This document shows positions 1 to 9,584 of a DNA stretch of 27,754 bases, piece after piece. Source of the stretch: Coprinopsis marcescibilis (lineage: Eukaryota; Basidiomycota; Agaricomycetes; Agaricales; Psathyrellaceae). The stretch lies in contig ML210441.1 of assembly GCA_004369085.1 (NCBI GenBank), positions 1-27,754 on the forward strand, in the 5' to 3' direction. A program made the position numbers and the translations under genes. Each line of letters opens with the position of its first letter. The stretch's first letter is position 1. Below the pieces are notes generated by a model. The model was given only the letters and a program-made list of their open reading frames with translations. It ran no database searches and was not told where the DNA came from.

Positions 1-168
1 AAAGGCTACACCTATTGAAAGGTGCTCTCTATCTACACCTATCGAAAGGTGCTTCCTTGGAATCCTTACGCCTGTGGAAAGGTTAAAGGCTACACCTATT
101 GAAAGGTGCTCTCTATCTACACCTATCGAAAGGTGCTTCCTTGGAATCCTTACGCCTGTGGAAAGGTT
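1..168. repeat. 84-bp tandem duplication with internal hairpins
   Basis: Positions 1-84 and 85-168 are identical, so this is a perfect two-copy tandem repeat; it may continue left of the window. Each copy holds two near-identical short motifs, CACCTATTGAAAGGTG and CACCTATCGAAAGGTG, plus a diverged third (CGCCTGTGGAAAGGTT). The first two can fold as stem-loops (CACCT pairs with AGGTG). No coding sense is visible. It looks like a minisatellite or the edge of a repetitive element. Confidence 0.95.
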
Positions 169-717
169 ATCCCTTGCTCCCAGTGACTCGTGAGTGATTT
201 AAATATGTCATTGGCCCGCCACAGTCGTTTTTGGGTTCAGCCATCAACGGTCACCCGCCGCCATCTGGGACCGCTTGCGGTCCGTTGGGGGCTAGCCGTC
301 TGGCGGTCTCACTTCACCCCACGACCTGGAGATTGGCTCGAGTCTCCTACCGAAGCCTCTCCACCCCCACACTCGCCACACAAGTGTGTTTGGGTGCACA
401 TTATATTTGTCATTCTTGCTCACAACTCAACACGGGCAAGGAACGAAAAGGGCAAGACCAGAATTGGGGGTATTGCAACCCCGTTTTGGTGCGGTGATTG
501 ACAAACCCTGCATAAAGTTCAGGCGGTGGACCCCTTGAAAAACAAAGCAGAAAGATCCAGACTACGATTGCAGTCTCGCGTCTTCCGAGTGAATCGGGGA
601 CACTTGATGTCGGCTTCGTCTTAACCTGTGCGATTTAACGGACGTCTGTGTCGCCGATTTTCGCTAAGCGCTAGGTCTCAATGGCATGAGACCTGAAATA
701 TATACTTTGCGTACGTG
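169..717. other. Non-coding gap, no gene seen
   Basis: This lies 3' of the 7-TM gene on the minus strand. Two plus-strand open frames near 190-501 have no domain, splice pattern or signal peptide, and overlap each other in different frames. The only structure I note is a perfect 7-bp inverted repeat, GGACCGC-tt-GCGGTCC, at 268-283. Confidence 0.6.
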
Positions 718-2063
718 CTAGTTTACATCGCCCTGAACTTGCTTATAAGTATATCTCGTTGACCTTTGCGATACGCTTCTTTGGGAGTTAAGTGATTGGG
801 AGGGGGCGAACACCAACGGGGAAGAGAATGTCGCAGCAGTAACTTCATTGGAGCGTGTAAAGGACCGTCCCGTCGATATTCTAAAGATCAGAAACTGCGG
901 CGAGAGAATCTGTATGCATGGGTAATTGAGTCGGAGGCAGCCAACCGATGCTTGACTAAAGACGTACCGCGAAGACTTTGTAGAGCGCTTCAAACGCATA
1001 GTTCCACGCCGCCAACGCCGTGTGGGCATTCATCATTGCAATACCTTCCGAAAGCGTCTCATGTGTAATTGACCCTCCCGATTCCTCCACCAACCTCTGG
1101 CCAAATGCATTCAAGGCCAGCGCTTGCCTATATCCGACGAGGCCAGAGGCGACATAACATATCCCGAACAACGCTAGAGGAAAGGCAGACTCTGCCAGAA
1201 CGGTCGCTGCTGCTGAGTAGTTGGTGAGGCTCCGGGATGGAAGGGCTTTCAAAAGCTTCCGGCGCCACCTCATAAGACGGAAGATGATAAGGCCTGTTGC
1301 GATGATATTGAAGAGTACTGGGAAAAGGACGGTTAGTGTCAAGGTCTGGTATGGATTGGTTCCATCATAAACAGCGATGGACATGATCTGTGTGCCTGTT
1401 AAATGAGATGTCCGACATGCTTGGATTGAGATAGGAAGCACTGAGCCTAAATGCAACAAATTCCGCACCGATTGCAGCTAGATATGCTAGGAGTGGAAGG
1501 ATCACGAGCCACCATTTATCGTGCCATATAATGTAGCATCTAAACAGCTTTTATAGGTAAGAGGTATGAATCAGATCAAGTATGCATCGAAATACTTCGA
1601 ATTGAACTTACCAGAACGCCATCGCCAAGAGCGATCCAGATCAGCTGTAGCGCGGCAGGTCCCTGTCGTATTTCGAAAAAGACGTTCTCCGGGGCCTCCA
1701 ATAGCTCTTCACTTTGTCCATAGGAACGAACACTATCAAGAGTCGCGAACCCGTCTAATGCGGCGCTAACTGTCGAAGACAGAAATATCATCAAGCTCAG
1801 CACGATGTACGGAAGGCGTCCCTTTCTTCCTTCGCGCGGTGTCTCCAGAAAGACTGCTGCTCCATAAAGGCATATCATCGCTTGGAAACCTTGGTAAGAG
1901 ACGCACATGAGCTCTGAGGAGAGCTTCATCGGTATTGCGGAAACTTGCCTGTGAATGCAAAGCCAAGGCAGGCCTTTGCGAACAGTGATCGACCGTAGGA
2001 TCCTGCCATCGCTTGGATTGCAACATAAGAAGCCTCCTGCTCCGGTTCCGTTAAAGCGTCCAT
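718..2063 (-). CDS. Seven-transmembrane protein of an agaricomycete-specific uncharacterised family
   Basis: Five exons: 2063-1949, 1889-1612, 1547-1442, 1395-968 and 909-718, giving 372 residues with all phases consistent. The start begins MDALTEPEQE, and an in-frame TAG at 718-720 ends it. Introns are 59, 64, 46 and 58 nt; the first has a GC donor (gcaagt) and the others GT. About seven hydrophobic segments are visible, including those around LPYIVLSLMIF, LPLLAYLAAIG, LTVLFPVLFNIIATG and FPLALFGICYVASGL. After the last helix comes the motif ISTGRSFTRSNE, which I know from many predicted basidiomycete multi-pass proteins. The topology is receptor-like (7-TM), but no ligand or G-protein role is established, so function is unassigned. 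The cytosolic tail is short and Ser/Arg-rich. Confidence 0.85.
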
Positions 2064-2932
2064 ATTACAGCCAAGTTGGTCTGTTGTGAAGGACTGATGG
2101 CGAAAGTAAGGTCACAAAGACCTCCCACCTCCGAAGCCTCTTATACTTGTTATCAATCATTTCCCCCAATGGGCTGCGACGCCATCAGCCATGGGCGCTC
2201 GCGATTCGGCGCCGTGTTACATAATAATAGTCGATGCCATGTTCTATTTCGGGTTACGTACTTATATGGTAGACCATGTTAGAAACCAGCTAGGCAAGGA
2301 CACCTTCTGAGAGCCATGATCCTTCTCATGAAGGGCGCCTCAGGCTTGCCAAGTTGCGTCAAGTGGGATAAATATTCTGCGACTTGCACCGTCCCGCAGC
2401 AACAAATGCCGAATCAACCGCCACAGCGCCCGCTGCCAGACCGGCTAAAAAGATGAAATGCATTTACTTGTTCGCCAAGCATCCAGGGCAATGGTCCGAG
2501 TCCCATCGCAGTGCAACCTAAATTATTACAAAAATCTATTACACGTTTTCCCGTCGCCCGGCAAGAGTGAGCAAATCGAGCTTAGTTGCCTCGGGACTAA
2601 CTTCCCTTCCACAGCTCCAACCCATTTTCGAGCGGCCCCGCGTTCCGTCGTGGTGGTATCCACAAGGTGAGCTACGGACGTTTTCTAAAGTAACAGCCAC
2701 AGAAGGAATCGTGTCGGGGATGCTTCCCTCGCTTGATAGGTGCAGTAGTCGGCACCCTTCGGTTTAACAGCGTCCACAGCGATTTAGGGCAAATGCACTG
2801 TAGTCTAGGGAGTTGTCGTGGTAGGGCGAATCCGATGGCATCCAGGACCGCGTGCACCCCAATCCATTCCCAACATGGCCTCCACGTCCCATCACCCCAC
2901 CCCAACAGCAGCCAGCCACAAGTCTCCAGCGA
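2064..2932. other. Intergenic gap, promoter side of the 7-TM gene
   Basis: About 870 bases separate the start of the 7-TM gene from the 3' end of the next minus-strand gene. Short open frames on both strands (for example 2458-2670 plus and 2672-2905 minus) overlap one another and carry no recognisable motif or splice continuation. I see no gene here. Confidence 0.6.
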
Positions 2933-4094
2933 TCACAGAAAGGTCATGACGATCCCAACACAGAGCATAAACCCAACAACACCAATCTCCCTCGTGGTCC
3001 AGTTGGCAGTAGCGGAAGTCGTCGTCCCTTGATCAACAGTCCTCCGTGTATACACATCCCCAAGCCCACTAGCTGCTCCGAATCGTTTCAAGACCTCCGG
3101 TAGAGTCCCACTCCCTGTAATCCCAAGTTCCTTGAGCCCAATCTCTCCAAACAAATACTCCTTCACCCGGTACCCCTTCATCCCTAGCTCCCGCACACTT
3201 GATCGCCCAAACCCAAGCCCAAACCCAAAACCGAGGCTAAAGCGCTTGCTTCCTTCACTCTTCAAGTTGATATTGCCCGGACCCGGTGTGAATGCTGGTG
3301 GAATACCCGCGACGTTGAACGAGCATACCGCAATGGGTGTTTCAATAGCACATGGTCCTTGGAGGGTGATAGTTGCCGGAGTTGGAACCTGAGCGTGCGC
3401 GACGTACTGAATCCTGGAATCATCGGGGCCTTGGATTAAAGTGGCTGTAACGAAGCAAAATCGGTAAGTAACTGCAACAATCCACACAGCAAGGAGAAAG
3501 AAAAAGCGTGACTGTGATGAGATCAAGCATGAATGCGGAGCAGTGCCAAATTGGTTGGTGCAACCGGATGACCGAACATGTCGCACCAAACCAAATGACC
3601 CATTGATACGTTCATGCAGATTCCTCGGCTGATGATGTCAAACAGCCGAGGGAAAGGGGAATGTATAGCGCACTCAGTCACCCGAGGCCGACCCCAAAGC
3701 CAAAGCATGACTGTGCCTCCTCCCAATCGTCCTAGCCCAAGATATCGAAAAGCGCAGCTCACCAGGTCCGACAATAGTATCCCCCGGGCGGTCGTACAAC
3801 GCCCATGTAGTGCTCCCACCAGACTCCCCAACACTGCTGGCACTTATCGGTTTGTTATCTGACCAGGCAAACGGGAAGTAGACGACCGTCGGCGTGGGGT
3901 TTGGTGGATTTGTGATTTGCGCAAAGATAGACAGGGGTGCGATGGCTGAATCGTTCGAAAACTGAAGTCAGTCGATGCTGGTGCATGAAACAAGAATTGC
4001 GATAAGAGAACCTACCGAGAAGTAGAAACAGAAGCTGGAGAAATTCGTGGCAGTAGGGTCTCCTCGAAGACGTCATCATCGTCATGATAGGCAT
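2933..4094 (-). CDS. Secreted, probably GPI-anchored protein of unknown function
   Basis: Proposed exons 4094-4016, 3945-3763 and 3444-2933 give 257 residues with introns of 70 and 318 nt. The N-terminus has two arginines followed by a strong hydrophobic run (LQLLFLLLAIAPLSIFA), a good signal peptide with cleavage near residue 35. The mature part starts ITNPPNPTPTVVYFPFAW and continues into a Gly/Ser/Thr-rich body with a GFGFGLGFG stretch and two cysteines in the middle. The last 18 residues are hydrophobic (to MTFL) behind a small-residue region, the layout of a GPI-attachment signal; a plain C-terminal membrane anchor is the alternative. The start is uncertain: the 318-nt intron is long for this region, and another frame stays open upstream of exon 1. 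I recognise no domain. Confidence 0.6.
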
Positions 4095-4827
4095 AAGAAT
4101 CCTCGTAAACGGCCGCAACCAGCTGCTCGCAGGCCAGCGCAGCGTTGGGTAGGGAAAAATCGTGACCGTAACGGAAGAAAAGGGTAAAAACCGCTTCCCG
4201 ATAGGCCGTTGGTTTTAATGTGTACAGCCTCGAGGGCTAGTTTACTCCGCAAGGCATCGGGCGCTGTGTGGTACCAAGTGTTGACATGCGGTATGATATA
4301 GTGATGTTGATCGATTCGTGACGTATTCCTCGGAAACTGAAACTACAGCGCGAGAACACAGTTGGTAAAGATTTACCAATCGTTTTCGACTCCGGCAGCG
4401 AGAATTACTTACATAGAACAGGTATAGAAGAGACAAAGTTCGTGACGACAGGGACAAGACAGAGAGATGGACCAAGGCGTGTGAACGCCAAGACATGATG
4501 GGTTCGAAAGGGAAACAAATGCACAAAACCACCGCGTCCCGATATGTGCGTGGCCCGAGCTCGCCGGTTGACCCTATCCCACCAGCATCATTCATTCTTG
4601 CATTGAGAAGAAACCGGCCTGACCGTCCTGGTCAAAGAAGGCTGGCTGTAGCCAGGCAGAGCCAGGCTCAGATGGGGGAATCTACCTCTACCCTGAACAT
4701 ATGAAATCTTATCTAAATCATCCAAACGGTGCTAATCATTGCGGCGCCGCCGCTTCTCTGCTCGAACCCGAGGTACGGAAACGACATAGATAAATAGAAC
4801 GGTGCATGTAGAATTTACTAGTACCTC
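4095..4827. other. Intergenic gap with an unexplained open frame on the minus strand
   Basis: The minus strand stays open in one frame from about 4229 down to the end of exon 1 of the GPI-type gene. It reads protein-like text such as LPNAALACEQLVAAVYED followed by an acidic run, but it has no ATG and its splice phase does not fit the next exon. Near 4513 a short frame MSWRSHALVHLSVL ends at a good donor (gtaagt). These could be remnants or an alternative 5' end of the neighbouring gene, but I cannot build a complete model. Confidence 0.4.
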
Positions 4828-6683
4828 CTACAATTCCAGAGTCGTCCGCCCACGGCTCTCCATGTTGACAAACCCTGAAGGATGATAACTCGTAACAAGG
4901 AATTTAACCCCGTGTATGTAATAGTCGGTCGAACTTGGGTCGATCATAATCCGTTTCTCGCTGTTTGATTTCAGAGACGAAACCTTGTCGCCTGGGTCCC
5001 GAGCCGCAGCCTTTGCGTCCGTGGTCGTAGCATTGAACCGTCCTTGCCAGTTTTCCGCGATCCGAGCACGTGCACCCCCAGTCCCAGCAACGACGCCGAC
5101 ATCCAGATGGGCGAAAAGGGGCAAGTACGTAATGTCGAGGAACACACGCCCAGTCTCAGTCGCTGAGGCGTTGACCTTGTACCGAGAATCTTCTTGTCCT
5201 GGAAGGCCGACTAGCGATGTTGTCAGATGAACATTGCTGAACAGAAACGATACAGGCGTAAGAGTAAGGACTCTGTGGGTCTTATTATTATTGTGGAAGA
5301 ATCATACCTGTCGATTGTGGTCGCCTCAATTGATGCTTCTCCAGAATATACATCCACATGGGCTTGTACAGGGGCGCGCTTTGATCGAAGGACGATCGAG
5401 GAGCCAATTTGAAATTGTCCACTGATCTTTCCATTGGGAGCAACGATGCTCAGGCTATCAGCATTAGCATGCTGGAATTGGATCACCAATGGGTCAACAA
5501 AACAGCCCATAAGCGAAAGAATCGAACACCTACCCCGACCCAAACATCCCGCTCAGACGTTACCAAGCTCAATTGGTTGAATTTCACAGTGTCTCGGAGA
5601 AGGACAAGGTGCAGGTCCTGCTTGAAGAGCGGCATATCTGCGTCAAGATGATCGATATTGAGAACCGAGCTGGCATCGGCAGGTGGGAGGTGAACCGTCA
5701 TCATGACTGCGGGAGCTTGGTGATGATATCGCTGGAATTTGCCGTCCCACCAAGATGGCCGTACCACAATGTTCTTAGGTACAACAAGGTCGTCGGGTGT
5801 CTGGATATATATAAAGCTGGTCAGTAATGTCAACTGCAGATTCTGTACCCACTCACAAAGACTCCGACGCCCATAGACCCATCCGCTCTCTTCACTTTGC
5901 AGACCTTGACGGAGTCGAGGAACCAGTGGCCATGGGGCTCCAATATCCTCAAATCGACTCTCGCCTCTCCTTGTGGTAATTCCTCTTTGCCCTGATACAC
6001 GCTGAGCCATCCATGGGACCTCTCTCCCCTGGACACGAAGAACAATCCTCGATCGATCGACACGCCTCCGATGCTCGCAACGACTGCGTTGAGTGGGTCG
6101 ACATCTTCTCTGTCCCAGCTGACACATTTCTCCACTGTAACATCAGAGGGAACCGGATAGCTTGCGGGTAAAATGCTGGATGGGGTATCCTAACGAAAGG
6201 GGATCGTCAGAGTGAGAAAGAACTAAATTTGGAATTGGCGGAGGCTAAGGCTTACAGGGGTCGCTTTCTGAGGTGCTGGTATGTTGAGTACTGACCCGTT
6301 GGGTGCGGATATAAACGGGGTGGGATTCTGTAAGGATGGCCATAATTTAAGTATCCGACGCAAGGCTGAACGAGTAAACAACATACCAGTACAACTGGTA
6401 CTACTTTCCCAACCTCCACTTCACGGGCGGGATCAGGGTGACGAATCCCACGACACCCGCCAGGCCTTACATATCGGACGTACATATCGCGCCCAAGAGC
6501 ACCGGCAGTAAGGACCACCAGAGCTACAAGAAGCCTACGTGCCCACGGTCCATGAGCTCGCCGAGTTGCCAGTGGTAAATTCCCTCCATCGCCCGACTCA
6601 GAGGCTTTGATAACCATGTCCGAAAGAGTGGCGGGGTCCCTGAGGGGAAGATGGCGAGATTTCTCGGTAAAGACAGTTGTCAT
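4828..6683 (-). CDS. C1: single-pass membrane protein with DUF7330-like ectodomain
   Basis: Exons 6683-6387, 6327-6256, 6189-5857, 5800-5534, 5471-5308 and 5236-4828 give 513 residues; introns are 56-71 nt. The ATG reads MTTVFTEKSRHLPL. A hydrophobic helix lies at about residues 50-65 behind Arg-rich flanks, so the product is probably type II with the C-terminus outside. The ectodomain begins with a CVSW motif, then DRGLFFVSRG and VCKVKRADGSMGVGVF. It continues with short beta-strand-like repeats of the kind found in agaricomycete DUF7330/DUF4097-like proteins; that assignment is from memory of the family pattern. C1 is one of three tandem paralogs. Compared with C2 and C3 it has an extra 72-nt exon after the membrane segment. 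The two conserved cysteines (CVSW and VCK) probably form a disulfide. Function is unknown; surface display or adhesion is a guess. Confidence 0.85.
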
Positions 6684-7256
6684 GGAGTTGAATGTTGAAA
6701 ATGAGCGGCAATACACGAATTTGGTGGAGGTGGGTCAGGACCAAGGGTATTTATGATAATTTATCATAACGGCCAACTTTGCAACTGATACCGCGGCTGC
6801 GGATTCAAGATGTAAATGCTTGTTAGAAACATAGCTCAAGGACGTAGAACTTACGTTTCGAATGTATGGTTTCCCATACATATGACAGATGTCCCGATAT
6901 CTTCGCTGTTAGCGTCTCAAGAGTCATTATCACAATACAAGGCAGTCGGTTGACAGCCCGGCACTTTCGTCTTGTCCACATCGTTGTTGATCATAGTTTG
7001 TTTTCAAGGCTTTTACCAAGCACAAGTCAACTCCCATTGCTCCCCTAAAACATTATTTCATTCAGTATTCCACTAGGACGTATGTCGACACAATTCGCCC
7101 TAGACCATGACAGCCGCCTCCACTGTGAACACCAGCCACAGCTGCCACACCAATTCGTTGTTCCAATTCCTCAGAAACCATGTTTTGCTGCATGTAACCT
7201 ACACCCTCAAGCTCCGTCGACCGCACTGCTCTTCCACTCCATCGCCAAAACCCAAC
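6684..7256. other. C2-C1 intergenic region, promoter of C1
   Basis: This region is 5' of C1 on the minus strand. Apart from the palindrome listed separately I see nothing definite. Plus-strand open frames crossing 7082-7555 run antisense to the last exon of C2 and are shadows. Confidence 0.55.
6751..6769. promoter_or_regulatory. Perfect 19-bp AT-rich palindrome upstream of C1
   Basis: TTATGATAA-t-TTATCATAA has two perfect 9-bp arms around one base and sits about 70 bp upstream of the C1 start codon, where a core promoter or operator-like site would be. It contains GATA and its complement TATC on both arms, so a GATA-type zinc-finger site is possible. It may simply be an AT-rich core promoter. 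Confidence 0.45.
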
Positions 7257-8946
7257 TCAATACCACAAGCCCAAATGGGCAGACTCCGAGTACTGGATGT
7301 TTACAGAGCTGGAAGACCCCCTCATTCCCGGCCACGACACCAAGCCTTCCACCGTTAAATTATCCTTCGAGTATTCAGCGACAATTTGATGCTGATCGCT
7401 TGGAGCCTGCGTGTAAACTCTGGGTATCAACGTTGACGACACCGTTTCGGTTGGTAGGACGTGAAAGTTGCCGTGGAAGCCCGTTCGGAGGCGAGTATCA
7501 ACGATACCACCAGCAACGTCAAGTCGCAGTGCAGCAGTACCCTCTGTATCTGTGACGTGCGCCATAACGTTGCCTTTCGCTGCTGCCAGGGTGACGCTGT
7601 AGTTTCTGCCGCTGGGGAATTGCGGTCGGCTCATAAGCCACGCTTCCATCCGTACAGAACTTGCAGGAAGGTCAGGAACTTGACATATAGTAAATGCAGT
7701 TTAAGTAATGCTCACCCCTTGGTTGATCGCATGTCGACCCTCGTGGCGCGATCCGTACCGATATTATGAAGCCCGAGGCTGGTATCGATAGCGCCTGTTT
7801 CTGTTTCCACCGCGAGAGATGAATAAACGTCAAACGAGCCTTCGATCCTACCATTAACGGTACTAATCGCTAGATTATCTGCTGTTATGTGCTAGATGAT
7901 TTCCAAACGGAGGTTATAACTCGACGCGCTATTGAATGGACCAACCAGACGTACATCTGCACGAACATCCCTTTCAGCTGCCTTGAGACGTAAACTTTGG
8001 AACGAAACTTTGCGTTCCATAGCAGAGAAGCCCAGCGACTGAGAGAACAGAGGCATGTCAATTTCCAACAACGGTACCTCCAAGACCTTGGACGCTTCGA
8101 CTGGGGGCGGAAGCTGGACATAGACCTGGATGATCGGCGCTCCAGCATCGGAACCATCAATTTTGGGTGACTATGTCGCCAGATCAGCATATGCAACCGA
8201 AACATGCAGATAACGATAAAAAATCATGTGCCACTCACAAATATACCAACTCCAACCGAGCCATCACCTCGCGAGATCTTGCAGACTTTGACAACATCTA
8301 GATACGAACGATACTGCGCCTTATCCATTATATGAACTGTCACTTGAGCTTCGCCATTCCGCGTGGAGCCATCGATGGCTTGCGAAACTCGAAGATGCCC
8401 ATGAGAGTCTCCGGTTGAGACGAAGATTAGACCAGAATCAACGCTGAAACCAGAGAAATTGGCCATTGCGTAGTCCAAGCTACGTGCGGTCTCCCCAGTA
8501 GCCTTGCTCCAGTTGGTGCAGCCATTCAACGTCAAGCCGGCAGGAGGTTTGGGACTGTTGTGCTATATGATCGAGTATCGCCTGAGCTGGAAGTCAATGA
8601 AAGGAAAGACGGTACGTACGAGCGTATATGCCCCCGAGGTAGGATGATGTCGGATTCCTTGACCTTTGCTCGCACAGGCGATGTGGGCCAATTTTGGCGA
8701 CCCTGCAGAGTCATGGGACTTGCGTTCGCCGAGTTTTCTATGAACGACCAACTTGTGGTGAAGTAACCAAAGACACGCCACGAAGAGGCATGCGCCTAAT
8801 CGTAGAATCCAGAATCTCGTACGCTTTGGGCTACTGATGACTTCCTGCGCCTCTGGATCCTCTTTCTCTTTCGAAGAGTTGAGATACTTGGGCGGTCGGG
8901 CTTCCACAGGGGTGTCGCCTGGGTGTTTCTGAGAAGTGGACGACAT
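7257..8946 (-). CDS. C2: single-pass membrane protein with DUF7330-like ectodomain
   Basis: Exons 8946-8620, 8562-8239, 8170-7955, 7891-7716 and 7659-7257 give 481 residues; introns are 57, 68, 63 and 56 nt. The protein starts MSSTSQKHPGD and has a polar N-tail, then a membrane helix at about residues 45-63 (FWILRLGACLFVACLWLL) after KRTR. The ectodomain mirrors C1 and C3: CTNW, DSGLIFVSTG, VCKISRGDGSVGVGIF, EIDMPLF, then strand repeats and a C-terminal EGLVSWPG segment resembling the end of DUF7330-type proteins. Exon 4 (176 nt) and intron 4 (56 nt) have the same lengths as their C3 counterparts, which supports both the model and recent duplication. The exon 1 to exon 2 join is the least certain part, because the linker there is not conserved. 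Confidence 0.83.
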
Positions 8947-9584
8947 GAAAGAGGGAAAGAAACAGTCAGTTGCGGCAATGCGGTTGCACTCGTGGATGTA
9001 TTGTGGGGATAGAGTGTATCAGTGGACAACGTCGCTCCCGGCTGTACAGATCAAGTGCAGATTGCAGCCCAGCTGACACAGGTAGACTTGATCTAACACA
9101 TGCGTGAATAAATTAGATCCTTGCTACGTAAGAGCTGGGCGGATTGCCGAAGTCGTAGGGCGTTCCCATCGATATCACTGGGGACATTTGAAATTGGTGC
9201 AAAGAATCAAAACAGTGAAGATGAGACAGGATGAGACGAGTCAACGGTCGCAGTAGGATCAATTGGATTGATGCCAATGAGTCGGAGCCCAGTGAAAGGG
9301 GCCGTGAGTGCTTGCGATTCCTTGGTTTAGATGAAAATGATACTCACACCGGCAATGACACCGATGATCAATCGTGCGACTGTGACCCCGAGTCAGCCCG
9401 AGTCCCAATGAGTTGATCAGGCACTCCCAATAGCAACGTGCGAGATATTAAAAAGTTCGCACTGTACCGGTGAATTATTTATTGGCTTTCAGTTTCCTTC
9501 AGGCAGCGTCTCCAACTTGAAAGCATGGCCCGAGATGTCTCAGTGCTCAGTCAAAGCTCACTGTATTTAATTCGCCATCTCCGA
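8947..9584. other. C3-C2 intergenic region, promoter of C2
   Basis: About 640 bases lie between C3 and C2. On the minus strand near 9403-9350 a short stretch reads like a membrane helix (RLIIGVIAG) and stops at a good donor (gtgagt), but a stop codon lies just upstream with no acceptor between. It may be a relic of another surface-protein gene. No complete gene is seen. Confidence 0.5.

Noticed and set aside
190..501. Plus-strand open frame of 103 codons near the left end
   Set aside because: Overlaps another frame of similar length, has no motif or homology I recognise and no splice continuation.
9231..9416. Possible exon with a membrane helix (RLIIGVIAG) before a gtgagt donor on the minus strand
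   Set aside because: An in-frame TGA lies immediately upstream with no acceptor between, and no partner exon was found.
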